Positions 33,525 to 41,710 of a DNA stretch of 64,000 nucleotides are shown here, piece after piece. Below the pieces are notes generated by a model, which was not told where the DNA came from, made no database searches, and worked only from the letters and a program-made list of their open reading frames with translations. Source of the stretch: Microcosmobacter sp040493455 (GTDB lineage: Bacteria; Bacteroidota; Bacteroidia; Flavobacteriales; Flavobacteriaceae); the NCBI RefSeq assembly GCF_040493455.1, contig NZ_JANFDA010000001.1:248001-312000 (forward strand). The letters are read 5' to 3'. A program made the translations under genes and the position numbers. Position 1 is the stretch's first letter. The number at the start of each line of letters is the position of its first letter.

Positions 33525-34523
33525 ATGAGTAGTGAAAAAGAAGCCAAATTAAAAGCACTAAAGCTTACCTTAGATAAACTAGACAAAGCATACGGAAAAG
33601 GGACTGTAATGAAGATGAGCGATGCAGCTGTAGAGGATGTTGATGCGATTTCTTCAGGGTCTTTAGGTCTGGATATTGCATTGGGAGTAGGTGGTTATCC
33701 AAGAGGTCGTGTTATTGAAATTTATGGCCCGGAATCTTCTGGTAAAACCACGTTAACACTTCATGCTATTGCCGAAGCTCAAAAAGCTGGAGGTATCGCG
33801 GCATTTATTGATGCTGAACATGCTTTTGATCGTTTTTATGCTGAAAAGCTTGGTGTGGATATCGATAATTTAATTATTTCTCAGCCAGACCATGGTGAGC
33901 AAGCTTTGGAAATTGCTGACAACTTGGTTCGTTCTGGTGCTATTGATGTTATTGTTGTTGATTCCGTTGCTGCGTTGACTCCAAAAAGTGAGATCGAAGG
34001 CGAAATGGGAGATTCCAAAATGGGATTACATGCTCGATTAATGTCCCAAGCATTAAGAAAACTTACTGCTTCTATCAGTAAGACCAATTGTACTATGATT
34101 TTTATCAACCAATTGCGTGAAAAGATTGGTGTTATGTTTGGTAATCCTGAAACTACTACTGGTGGTAACGCCTTAAAATTTTATGCTTCTGTTCGATTAG
34201 ATATCAGACGTTCTACTCAAATAAAGGACAGTAATAGTAATGTCATTGGAAACAAAACCAGAGTTAAGGTTGTTAAAAACAAGGTAGCACCTCCTTTTAG
34301 AACAGCAGAGTTTGATATTATGTATGGTGAAGGTGTTTCTAAAGTAGGTGAAGTTTTAGACATTGCTGTAGATAATGAAATTATTAAGAAAAGTGGCTCC
34401 TGGTTTAGCTATGAAGACACCAAACTTGGGCAAGGAAGAGATGCCGTTAAGGCTTTGATAAAGGATAATCCAGACCTCATGGATGAGCTTGAAGAAAAAG
34501 TTCGCCAAGTGGTTTCAAACTAA
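33525..34523 (+). CDS. recA: RecA recombinase
   Basis: 332 residues. Walker A is GPESSGKTT (68-76), followed by HAEAQKAGGIAAFIDAEHAFD-type core, VDSVAALTPKSEIEGEMGD and the L2/DNA-binding segment NQLREKIGVMFGNPETTTGGNALKFYAS. It forms the filament for homologous recombination and SOS induction. Slightly shorter than E. coli RecA at the acidic C-terminus, as usual here. It is transcribed alone and ends in a terminator at 34545-34571. No LexA box was recognised upstream. Confidence 0.98.
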   Translation: MSSEKEAKLKALKLTLDKLDKAYGKGTVMKMSDAAVEDVDAISSGSLGLDIALGVGGYPRGRVIEIYGPESSGKTTLTLHAIAEAQKAGGIAAFIDAEHAFDRFYAEKLGVDIDNLIISQPDHGEQALEIADNLVRSGAIDVIVVDSVAALTPKSEIEGEMGDSKMGLHARLMSQALRKLTASISKTNCTMIFINQLREKIGVMFGNPETTTGGNALKFYASVRLDIRRSTQIKDSNSNVIGNKTRVKVVKNKVAPPFRTAEFDIMYGEGVSKVGEVLDIAVDNEIIKKSGSWFSYEDTKLGQGRDAVKALIKDNPDLMDELEEKVRQVVSN

Positions 34524-34544
34524 TATTCCTTGTCTTAAAAAACT

Positions 34545-34571
34545 AAATCCTGAAAAATTTCAGGATTTTTT
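34545..34571 (+). terminator. recA terminator
   Basis: AAATCCTGAA pairs with TTCAGGATTT around a 4-base loop, then a T run. Confidence 0.87.
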
Positions 34572-34579
34572 CATTTTTT

Positions 34580-34610
34580 GACGCAACCTTTTGACATCTA
34601 CTGTATCTAT
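34580..34610 (+). promoter_or_regulatory. ECF-type promoter of the lipoprotein-sigma-anti-sigma operon
   Basis: GACGCAACCTTTT, 10 bases, GTATCTAT, 30 bases before the ATG at 34640. Its twin lies at 33427-33457. Recognition by the sigma factor encoded at 35071 would make the operon self-activating. Confidence 0.6.
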
Positions 34611-34639
34611 ACTAATGAATATTGGTTAATTGAGTTTAA

Positions 34640-35050
34640 ATGAAGAAGTTATTTGCCCTACTTTTTGTTATTGTTGCATTGCAATCTTGTAGTGTTGACG
34701 ATGGTCAAAATTTTTATTTTGAAATTTTACCTGTCGAAGGTGTAGTTTTACCAGACGAGTTCGTTGTTGGACAAGCAGAACAGATTGTTATTACATATAT
34801 TAGACCTACTGCATGTCATACATTCAACGATTTTTACTATGTCCCTGAAGAAAATCAGAGAACAATTGCAGTCGTAAACACTGTAGTAACTGGAGACTGT
34901 CCAGCTGGACTAAACCAAGAAGTAGAGGTAAGTTTTAACTTTTTACCATTAGAGAGTTTTGATAGCTATGTTTTTAGGTTTTGGCAAGGTGAAGATGACA
35001 ATGGAGAAGATACTTATTATATAGTTGAAATTCCGGTGGTGCCTAATTAA
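34640..35050 (+). CDS. Small lipoprotein, unknown
   Basis: 136 residues. The signal peptide MKKLFALLFVIVALQSCSVDD ends in a lipobox with Cys17. The mature part is beta-rich with two cysteines that could form a disulfide (RPTACHTFNDFYY, VVTGDCPAG) and ends in YYIVEIPVVPN. I recall similar lipoproteins beside ECF sigma genes in flavobacteria. It is the first gene of the operon led by the ECF-type promoter and lies 20 bases before the sigma gene. It may sense an envelope signal for the sigma/anti-sigma pair, which is inference. Confidence 0.8.
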   Translation: MKKLFALLFVIVALQSCSVDDGQNFYFEILPVEGVVLPDEFVVGQAEQIVITYIRPTACHTFNDFYYVPEENQRTIAVVNTVVTGDCPAGLNQEVEVSFNFLPLESFDSYVFRFWQGEDDNGEDTYYIVEIPVVPN

Positions 35051-35070
35051 CCAATTAATAATATTTCAAT

Positions 35071-35613
35071 GTGAGTTTAGAACAACTCATAAAAAGTTGT
35101 AAGAATAATGATGCTAAAGCGCAAAGTCAAATCTACAAGCTCTATGCGAGCAAGTTGTTTTCGCTATGCCTTAAGTATTCAAGAAATTATAGTGAAGCAG
35201 AAGATAATCTGCAAGATGCTTTTGTAACCATATTTAGTAAAATAAATCAGTACAAAAGCTCAGGTTCTTTAGAAGGTTGGATGAAGCGGATTGCCATTAA
35301 CACAGCATTGTTAAGGTATAGAAGCGCTGGTGTTTTTGACATTATCAATGAGGATCAGATAGAAGATGTCTCTGTTGAGATTGATGATGAAGATGTAACT
35401 ATCGATTTCTTGTTAAAGATTATTCAAGAGTTGCCAGACCGCTACAGATTGGTTTTCAATTTGTATGCTTTAGATGGTTATTCGCATAAAGAAATTTCAG
35501 AAATGTTATCCATTTCTACCGGAACCTCAAAATCCAATCTGGCGAGAGCAAGATTGATTTTAAAAGAAAAAATAGAACAACACAAAGCGATGTCAAACTC
35601 GCAAAGTTTATAA
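35071..35613 (+). CDS. ECF RNA polymerase sigma factor
   Basis: 180 residues from a GTG start. Region 2 is visible at about 15-80 (AQSQIYKLYASKLFSLCLKY, AEDNLQDAFVTIFSKINQY) and region 4 at about 120-170 (ELPDRYRLVFNLYALDGYSHKEI with the HTH EMLSISTGTSKSNLARA). It directs RNA polymerase to stress or envelope promoters. Its stop overlaps the ATG of the membrane protein by one base (TAATG), the classic sigma/anti-sigma arrangement. The operon and a short transcript near recA share an ECF-type promoter that it may recognise. Confidence 0.92.
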   Translation: MSLEQLIKSCKNNDAKAQSQIYKLYASKLFSLCLKYSRNYSEAEDNLQDAFVTIFSKINQYKSSGSLEGWMKRIAINTALLRYRSAGVFDIINEDQIEDVSVEIDDEDVTIDFLLKIIQELPDRYRLVFNLYALDGYSHKEISEMLSISTGTSKSNLARARLILKEKIEQHKAMSNSQSL

Positions 35614-37193
35614 TGAGTGACAAGAAGAACATAGACAGAGTTTTTCAGGAAAAGTTCAAAGATTTTGAACCTATGCCGAGTGATGCCGTTTGGGATAATA
35701 TCCACGACAAGCTTCACAATAAAAAACGTAAACGTAGAGTAATTCCTATTTGGTGGCAATTAGGCGGTGTTGCGGCTATACTACTTTTAATGCTGACTGT
35801 TGGTGGTGTTTTCAATGGTAATGATACCGATCCAACGCTTCCGATAGTAGACAATCAAACTGAGAAAAAAGACGAATCAAATTCTAAAACAACAATAGAC
35901 GACGCTAACAATAATTCTAATTCAACACAATTAACAAACGAAGATACTTCCGAGTCTAATATAGATTCTTTCGAAAGTATGGTAGATGATACTCAGGTTG
36001 CTGATAATAGTTCTGAAAACAATGACAAGACTAATTACACAAATAATCCTCAACCAAACAAACTCAATAATAATTCATCAATCAAAAAACAGAACAGTTT
36101 AGCGCAATACAATAAAGAAGACCAATCATCTTCTAAGAACACTACTAATGCGATTGCAAAAGTAGATTCTCAAAAGGAAAACAATGAGAATAATTCGGAA
36201 ACGAAGAATGCTATTAAAACGAATTCTGAATTAGATGCCTTAATCAATGCATCCAAGAAAGATGATACTGCTATTACTGAGACAGAGTCTAATACCAAAG
36301 CACAAGATTCTTTGAACAATACCGAGAATGCTATTAAAGAAGATGCTGCAGAAGAATTAACTGCTCAAAAGAATGCTATAGAGGATGCTATTGCGGAGAA
36401 TAAGAACGAAGACGATACAACAGATGAAAAAGAAGAAGATAAATTCAACAGGTGGAGCGTATCGCCCAACGTTGCGCCTGTTTATTTCAACACTTTAGGT
36501 GAAGGGTCTTCTATTCATAGTCAATTTAATAGCAATGCTAAAAGCGGGGACATTAACATGAGTTATGGTATTAGCGGAGGATATGCCGTCAATAAAAAGC
36601 TGAAAGTTCGCGCAGGTGTTAATAGAGTTACACTTGGATACAGTACAGATAATGTAATTGCATACTCAACATTACCTACAGCAGCAAATACAACTGTAGC
36701 ACCGCAGGCTTTCCAACCAGTAAATAATCAGATAGAAAATATTTCCTTTAAAAATGACACTTTAAACACCTCGTATTTAAGTGCTCCTATCATAAGTCTT
36801 GAAAATGCCCCAGAGATTATTAAAACAAATCCAAACACATCACTAGAACAGCAGTTTGGGTTTATTGAGGTTCCTGTTGAACTTGAATACAAAGTAGTTG
36901 ACAAAAAACTAGGTGTAAATATAATAGGTGGGTTCAGTACTATGTTCCTTAGTGATAATGAAATTTATGCTGTTTCAGAAGGCAATAGAACACTTATTGG
37001 TGAGGCTAATAATATAAATGAAGTAAGCTATAGTGCCAACTTTGGCGTTGGGCTTAATTACGGCGTTACAGAAAAATTAAATATTAATCTTGAACCTATG
37101 TTCAAGTATCAAATAAATACGTTCAATAATACTTCTGGTGATTTTCAACCATACTTTATTGGCGTATATACAGGCTTAAGTTTTAAGTTTTAG
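35613..37193 (+). CDS. Anti-sigma-like membrane protein with C-terminal beta-barrel domain
   Basis: 526 residues. An N-terminal cytoplasmic segment of about 48 residues (DRVFQEKFKDFEPMPSDAVWDNIHDKL) resembles Bacteroidota anti-sigma N-termini. One membrane helix lies at about 47-68 (WQLGGVAAILLLMLTVGGVF). A long Asn/Ser/Asp/Glu-rich linker (70-280) precedes a C-terminal outer-membrane beta-barrel-like domain (RWSVSPNVAPVYFNTLG to YFIGVYTGLSFKF, ending in the aromatic residue typical of barrels). This layout can link an outer-membrane state to the cytoplasmic sigma factor. Coupled to the sigma gene by TAATG. Confidence 0.8.
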   Translation: MSDKKNIDRVFQEKFKDFEPMPSDAVWDNIHDKLHNKKRKRRVIPIWWQLGGVAAILLLMLTVGGVFNGNDTDPTLPIVDNQTEKKDESNSKTTIDDANNNSNSTQLTNEDTSESNIDSFESMVDDTQVADNSSENNDKTNYTNNPQPNKLNNNSSIKKQNSLAQYNKEDQSSSKNTTNAIAKVDSQKENNENNSETKNAIKTNSELDALINASKKDDTAITETESNTKAQDSLNNTENAIKEDAAEELTAQKNAIEDAIAENKNEDDTTDEKEEDKFNRWSVSPNVAPVYFNTLGEGSSIHSQFNSNAKSGDINMSYGISGGYAVNKKLKVRAGVNRVTLGYSTDNVIAYSTLPTAANTTVAPQAFQPVNNQIENISFKNDTLNTSYLSAPIISLENAPEIIKTNPNTSLEQQFGFIEVPVELEYKVVDKKLGVNIIGGFSTMFLSDNEIYAVSEGNRTLIGEANNINEVSYSANFGVGLNYGVTEKLNINLEPMFKYQINTFNNTSGDFQPYFIGVYTGLSFKF

Positions 37194-37245
37194 GTTTTTT
37201 TTAGTTGGTTAGATTAGTTATTGCAAACCTAGCAATGATGAAACG

Positions 37246-37278
37246 TTAAAAGCTGCTCTGTGCCAGAGCAGCTTTTAA
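37246..37278. terminator. Bidirectional hairpin between anti-sigma and acyltransferase genes
   Basis: TTAAAAGCTGCTCT pairs perfectly with AGAGCAGCTTTTAA around a 5-base loop; T tracts flank both sides. The convergent acyltransferase stop overlaps the 3' arm. Confidence 0.75.
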
Positions 37279-38015
37279 TTATTCTGATACGATTGTAATT
37301 GCTCCAGAATTAAATTTCTACAGTCCTTGTTAAGACTTTTTGTGTCTTCAATCGTTAATGTTTCAGTATTAAAAAACTTATGGATCTTTACACGCATTTG
37401 CCCTGGTCCTCCGCTAAAAAATGTGTATGAAAATCGTTTTTTATTATCCGCAAATGTCAAAGGCACGACAGGTATTTTGTGATTGATTGCCATCCTAAAT
37501 GCACCATCTTTAAACTCATCGAGCATTACGGACTCATCTGGCACGCCGCCTTCAGGAAAAATACAAACACTAAGACCTTGCTTCAAACGTCTCTGCGCTC
37601 TAAGAAATACTGCCTGTCTACTTTTTGCACTACTCCTATCTACCAAAATACTTGTGCGCTTGTAAAAGAATCCAAACAATGGAATCTTGGCCAGTTCTTT
37701 TTTACCAACAAATACAAAAGGATTCTTTGTCGCTACCAACATCAGCATAATATCAGTCATAGAAGTATGATTGGCAACGAACATGTAACTCTTGTCCTTT
37801 TCGGGAGTTTGTTCCCTATCTATCTTCCAAGCAAAGCCCATACCTATCAAAATAAACTTTGCCCAAATCCGCGCTACCCTAAAAAACGAAGGATACCAAG
37901 ACTCCTTTGAGATAAGAACAATAAGGATAGGAAAAAGCACTATAATCGGTATGGCTACAAGAATGTAAAACCAAATACGGTATAATGGCCAGAATATATA
38001 TTTAAGGACTATCAA
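37275..38015 (-). CDS. 1-acyl-sn-glycerol-3-phosphate acyltransferase-like protein (PlsC family)
   Basis: 246 residues. The N-terminus has one or two membrane segments (about 5-35). The acyltransferase motifs are VANHTSMTDIM (H-x4-D), GKKELAKIPLFGFFYKRT and FPEGGVPDES. It is expected to add the second acyl chain to lysophosphatidic acid at the inner membrane. Close homologues also act on other lysolipids. The gene is single, convergent with the sigma operon and divergent from trpS. Confidence 0.88.
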   Translation of the reverse strand: MIVLKYIFWPLYRIWFYILVAIPIIVLFPILIVLISKESWYPSFFRVARIWAKFILIGMGFAWKIDREQTPEKDKSYMFVANHTSMTDIMLMLVATKNPFVFVGKKELAKIPLFGFFYKRTSILVDRSSAKSRQAVFLRAQRRLKQGLSVCIFPEGGVPDESVMLDEFKDGAFRMAINHKIPVVPLTFADNKKRFSYTFFSGGPGQMRVKIHKFFNTETLTIEDTKSLNKDCRNLILEQLQSYQNN

Positions 38016-38063
38016 AACGCCTCAAAACTACTCAAATTAATCTAACAATTCTATCAAAACAAT

Positions 38064-38071
38064 TACCTTTG
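38064..38071 (+). promoter_or_regulatory. -7 box TACCTTTG of trpS
   Basis: TACCTTTG is an exact TAnnTTTG, 63 bases before the trpS ATG; the hairpin at 38111-38128 lies in the resulting leader. Confidence 0.55.
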
Positions 38072-38110
38072 TCAACGACTTTATTTAAAACCAGGTATTA
38101 ATTAAAATTA

Positions 38111-38128
38111 TCCCCTTTTTCAAGGGGA
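38111..38128 (+). promoter_or_regulatory. Hairpin just upstream of trpS start
   Basis: TCCCCTT pairs perfectly with AAGGGGA around a 4-base loop, ending six bases before the ATG at 38135. The A/G-rich 3' arm is where a ribosome site would be, so the stem could hide it. A transcription terminator is unlikely because no T run follows. Confidence 0.5.
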
Positions 38129-38134
38129 ATTATT

Positions 38135-39106
38135 ATGGCAAGAATTCTAACCGGAATACAAAGTACAGGAACACCTCACCTTGGTAATATTTTAGGCGCT
38201 ATAATGCCTGCTATAGAAATGTCTACCAAGGACGATAACGATTCTTACTTATTCATTGCAGATTTGCATTCTCTAACACAAATAAAAGATGCAGAAACCC
38301 TTAGGCAAAACACCTATTCTACGGCTTCTACCTGGTTGGCCTTTGGTTTAGATATTAATAAAACTGTATTCTACAGACAAAGCGATGTGCCACAAGTGAC
38401 TGAACTGGCTTGGTACCTTAGTTGCTTTTTTCCATTTCAACGTTTAACCTTAGCGCATAGTTTTAAGGACAAAGCGGATCGCTTAGAAGATGTCAATGCT
38501 GGCTTGTTTACTTATCCTATGCTTATGGCTGCAGATATTTTATTGTATGATGCCAATATTATCCCCGTTGGAAAAGACCAACTACAGCATATAGAGATGA
38601 CCAGAGATGTAGCGTCTCGTTTTCATGGTAAAATGGGAGGCGAAACTTTTGTGCTACCAGAAGCACAAGTACAAGAAGCTACCAAATTGGTGCCTGGTAC
38701 CGATGGCGATAAAATGAGTAAAAGTAAAGGCAATACTATCGATATCTTTTTACCAGAAAAGAAACTACGCAAAACCATAATGTCTATCGTTACAGACAGT
38801 ACACCTCTAGAAGAACCAAAAGACTGGAAAACCTGTAACTGTTTTGCGCTTTATAGTTTATTAGCTTCTGAAACGCAGATTACTGAGATGAAAGCCAATT
38901 ACGAACGTGGTGGTTATGGTTATGGTCATGCTAAGCAAGCGCTGTATGAGCTTATTCTTGAAACCTTTGCAACGCAACGCGAACGCTACAATCATTATAT
39001 GAACAACCTCAACGAGGTGGATGATGCTTTGGCTGTTGGTGCTCAAAAAGCAAAAGTTGTTGCCGATGCTGTGCTAAAACGTGTACGAGATAAGGTTGGG
39101 TACTAG
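38135..39106 (+). CDS. trpS: Tryptophanyl-tRNA synthetase
   Basis: 323 residues. The class I signature (HIGH equivalent) is TGTPHLGN (11-18) and the KMSKS loop is GDKMSKSKGNTID. It charges tRNA-Trp with tryptophan using ATP. The middle has YPMLMAADILLYDANIIPVGKDQ, typical of TrpRS. It overlaps the convergent dprA by four bases at the 3' end. Confidence 0.97.
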   Translation: MARILTGIQSTGTPHLGNILGAIMPAIEMSTKDDNDSYLFIADLHSLTQIKDAETLRQNTYSTASTWLAFGLDINKTVFYRQSDVPQVTELAWYLSCFFPFQRLTLAHSFKDKADRLEDVNAGLFTYPMLMAADILLYDANIIPVGKDQLQHIEMTRDVASRFHGKMGGETFVLPEAQVQEATKLVPGTDGDKMSKSKGNTIDIFLPEKKLRKTIMSIVTDSTPLEEPKDWKTCNCFALYSLLASETQITEMKANYERGGYGYGHAKQALYELILETFATQRERYNHYMNNLNEVDDALAVGAQKAKVVADAVLKRVRDKVGY

Positions 39107-40206
39107 ATCACCTCAAACAACTTCCCTGGCAAGGGTCTGATGACGCCTTTGAGTTCCATGTTTAAAAGCATACTTGCGACCTTAAAACTCGGAAGACTAC
39201 AGTCTAGAGCGATAATATCCAATAATGCTTTGCCATTGTTTTTTAGGTAATTGTATACTAGCTTTTCATCAGCGTCTAACTCTACAAATAGCTGCTTTTG
39301 CACAACTGGTTTGGCTTTGGATTCTAATTGCCAATTCAGTAAGTACGGCACATCCATAGGGTTGGATAATAAATGTGCTTTCTGGTATTTAATCAAATTA
39401 TTGCAACCTATACTTTGACTATCTGTAACTCTTCCAGGAACTGCAAATACATCTCTATTGTAGGAGTTTGCTATATCAGCTGTGACTAAGCTCCCTCCTT
39501 TTTCGGCTGACTCGATAACAATAGTTGCTTCGCTTAATCCAGCAATGATCCTATTTCGCTTCAAAAAATTGTTGCGATCAAATGTGTCTGTACTCCAGAA
39601 GTCCGTAAAAAACCCTCCATGCGTTTCCATATCTGCAACATATTTTTTGTGCACCTTAGGATAGATTTGATTAAAGCCATGCGCCAAACAGCCAATCGTC
39701 TGTAGGTTGTTTTGCATTGCAGCTTTATGCGCAGTAATGTCAGTGCCGTAAGCAAATCCTGAGACAATAACTGGGTTAAATGGTGAGAGCGCTTCAACGA
39801 GTCGTTCACAAAAAGCAATGCCGCTGGTTGTGATCTTTCGAGTGCCTACAATGCTAATAATATGCTGCTGTTTCAGGTTGACGTCACCTCTTTGAAATAG
39901 AAGAATTGGGCTATCAATACAATGCTTTAACCGTTCTGGATACGATTCTTCTTCAAAATACAAACAAGCAATGTCATTGTCTTTGATAAACTTTAATTCT
40001 TCTTCGGCATCTCTAAAATTTGATGCGTCTTTAAGGCTTTCAACAGTAAGCTTACCAATGCCATCAATCTTGAGCAAGTTGGATGGTTTTTCTTTAAAAA
40101 CGGCTTCGGCTGAACCACAATGTGCAATTAATTTCTTGGCTATAATAGACCCAATTTTGGGTACGTGTTGTAGTGCTAGGACTGATTGTAGGTAGGTTTC
40201 GGTCAT
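39103..40206 (-). CDS. dprA: DNA processing protein DprA
   Basis: 367 residues. Helix-hairpin-helix-like N-terminus (ALQHVPKIGSIIAKKLI), then the Rossmann core with SIVGTRKITTSG, VSGFAYGTDITAHKAA and the C-terminal winged helix (KALLDIIALDCSLPSFKVASMLLNMEL). DprA loads RecA onto incoming single-stranded DNA in transformation. Full length. It shares its 3' end with trpS. Confidence 0.95.
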   Translation of the reverse strand: MTETYLQSVLALQHVPKIGSIIAKKLIAHCGSAEAVFKEKPSNLLKIDGIGKLTVESLKDASNFRDAEEELKFIKDNDIACLYFEEESYPERLKHCIDSPILLFQRGDVNLKQQHIISIVGTRKITTSGIAFCERLVEALSPFNPVIVSGFAYGTDITAHKAAMQNNLQTIGCLAHGFNQIYPKVHKKYVADMETHGGFFTDFWSTDTFDRNNFLKRNRIIAGLSEATIVIESAEKGGSLVTADIANSYNRDVFAVPGRVTDSQSIGCNNLIKYQKAHLLSNPMDVPYLLNWQLESKAKPVVQKQLFVELDADEKLVYNYLKNNGKALLDIIALDCSLPSFKVASMLLNMELKGVIRPLPGKLFEVI

Positions 40207-40293
40207 GGAGCTTTATAAAATGTAGCTCAATTTCGTAAAAATAAGCTGTTAATAACTAACCAAAGGTGTGTTTTATTCCGATTCAAATATTTT

Positions 40294-40301
40294 TATCTTT
40301 G
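40294..40301 (+). promoter_or_regulatory. -7 box TATCTTTG of the HU/SPOR gene
   Basis: TATCTTTG ends five bases before the ATG at 40307, implying a leaderless message and ruling out the in-frame GTG at 40268. Confidence 0.55.
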
Positions 40302-40306
40302 TTTTT

Positions 40307-41245
40307 ATGCAATTAGATACTTACATCAGCGATTTACTATATAGATACGATTGTGTTACGGTTCCTGACTTTGGTGCGTTTTTAACGCAGCGCATTTCTG
40401 CCAAAGTTCACGAAACTACAAATGCGTTTTATCCTCCAAAAAAAGTACTGTCTTTTAATGAGCAGATTCAAAATAACGATGGGCTTTTGGCGAACTATAT
40501 TGCTGAAGTAGAGAAGATTCCTTTTGAGAGTGCTATCAAAAAAGTTGCTAAGCATGTCAAAGCTATTAAGGGCTACCTCATCCAGGGAGAAACGGTTAGC
40601 TATGATAACATTGGTGATTTAATGCTGAATACTGAAGGGAATATTGTTTTTGAACCGTCGTACAGTATCAATTACTTAACGGATGCTTTTGGGCTGTCTC
40701 AATTTACCTCAGGAGATATTAAACGTGAAGTTTACAAAGAAGAAGCTGAAGCTATCGAAGAAGTTGCTCCAATTGCAATAACTCCAGAAAGACGTCGTAG
40801 AAAACCTTATTTACAGTATGCTGCTGTTGGTTTGTTAATGCTAACTTTGGGAGGTTTTGGCGCCTCGCAATACTATAACAACCAGATTGAGACGCACAAT
40901 CAAATGGCTCAAGAGGCTGCCAATGAGGAGTTAGACACTAAAGTGCAAGAGGCGACTTTTGTCATCAACAATCCTCTACCTGCTGTAACCTTAACTGTGG
41001 AAAAGCAAAGTGGTCGCTTTCATGTGGTTGCAGGTGCTTTTAGGGTTAAAGCCAATTCTGATAAAAAGGTAAAACAACTTCAAGATAGAGGTTACAAAGC
41101 CAGAATTATTGGTATGAATCGCTACGGGCTACACGAAGTAGTGTATTCTAGCTACGAAACCCGAACTGAGGCGCAACAAGCACTTAGAAAAATTCGTCGC
41201 GAACACAATCCTGATGCTTGGCTTTTAGTAAAAGCATTACAGTAA
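40307..41245 (+). CDS. HU/CCDC81-like and SPOR domain protein
   Basis: 312 residues from ATG 40307 (MQLDTYISDLLYRYDCVTVPDFGAFL). The N-terminal 140 residues match the HU-like CCDC81 pair of Bacteroidota proteins (VPDFGAFLT, FNEQIQNNDGLLANYI, GDLMLNTEGNIVFEPS). A membrane helix lies at about 180-200 (LQYAAVGLLMLTLGGFGASQYY). The C-terminal 75 residues are a SPOR peptidoglycan-binding domain (GRFHVVAGAFRVKANSDKKV, EVVYSSYETRTEAQQALRKI). It probably localises to the septum or cell wall. Its final 17 bases form part of the 20-base direct repeat that flanks the downstream cassette. Confidence 0.85.
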   Translation: MQLDTYISDLLYRYDCVTVPDFGAFLTQRISAKVHETTNAFYPPKKVLSFNEQIQNNDGLLANYIAEVEKIPFESAIKKVAKHVKAIKGYLIQGETVSYDNIGDLMLNTEGNIVFEPSYSINYLTDAFGLSQFTSGDIKREVYKEEAEAIEEVAPIAITPERRRRKPYLQYAAVGLLMLTLGGFGASQYYNNQIETHNQMAQEAANEELDTKVQEATFVINNPLPAVTLTVEKQSGRFHVVAGAFRVKANSDKKVKQLQDRGYKARIIGMNRYGLHEVVYSSYETRTEAQQALRKIRREHNPDAWLLVKALQ

Positions 41246-41248
41246 GAT
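41229..41248 (+). repeat. 20 bp direct repeat, left copy
   Basis: TAAAAGCATTACAGTAAGAT overlaps the last codons and stop of the HU/SPOR gene and is repeated exactly at 42491-42510. The bases outside on each side do not match. Confidence 0.8.
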
Positions 41249-41267
41249 AAAATTTATTCAAAATAAG

Positions 41268-41297
41268 AAAAGGCAGTATTGATATACTGCCTTTTTT
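41268..41297. terminator. Terminator after HU/SPOR gene
   Basis: AAAAGGCAGTAT pairs perfectly with ATACTGCCTTTT around loop TGAT, then more T. It is symmetrical enough to serve also the minus-strand gene ending at 41306. Confidence 0.85.
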
Positions 41298-41305
41298 ACT
41301 ATAAT

Positions 41306-41695
41306 CTAGTTTATCAGTATTAGTGGTGCTAAAAAATGTAGTAGTATCATTAATCTATAGTCATTTCCTAAATCTTTTCTTTTGTTCAAGATGAAGAAAG
41401 CCAGATAAATAATGTATGCAAAATTTAATATTCCAAAACTAGCTCCTAAGAATTTAATTTCCTTGTAAGTAAGCAAAATAGCAACTATTAATGTGATACA
41501 AATTAGAACATCAGATAATATTTGAAATGTTTCTCTTTTACCCTTAACTAATTTTAAAGGAAAGAAGTAAAATGATGCTAAAATCAAATAAAATGTAGCA
41601 ATAGCAGATGGAATAACATCTTTACCAGATAAAAAAACTAGAATAATTCCTAAAATTATTACTGTTATGTCTAGTCTAATATATTTTAGTTTCAT
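41306..41695 (-). CDS. Small multi-pass membrane protein, unknown
   Basis: 129 residues with four hydrophobic segments (about 7-22 VIILGIILVFLS, 30-48, 62-82 VLICITLIVAILLTY, 88-105, and a C-terminal one), consistent with an inner-membrane protein. No family recognised. It follows the 231-residue lipoprotein gene by 15 bases on the same strand, and both lie inside the segment bounded by the 20 bp direct repeats. Base use is AT-rich, like the lipoprotein gene, in keeping with a mobile or acquired cassette. Confidence 0.65.
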   Translation of the reverse strand: MKLKYIRLDITVIILGIILVFLSGKDVIPSAIATFYLILASFYFFPLKLVKGKRETFQILSDVLICITLIVAILLTYKEIKFLGASFGILNFAYIIYLAFFILNKRKDLGNDYRLMILLHFLAPLILIN

Positions 41696-41710
41696 AAGGT
41701 AAGTTTATGA

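Noticed and set aside
40268..40306. GTG start for the HU/SPOR gene
   Set aside because: It is upstream of the -7 box at 40294-40301; the ATG at 40307 gives the conserved N-terminus.
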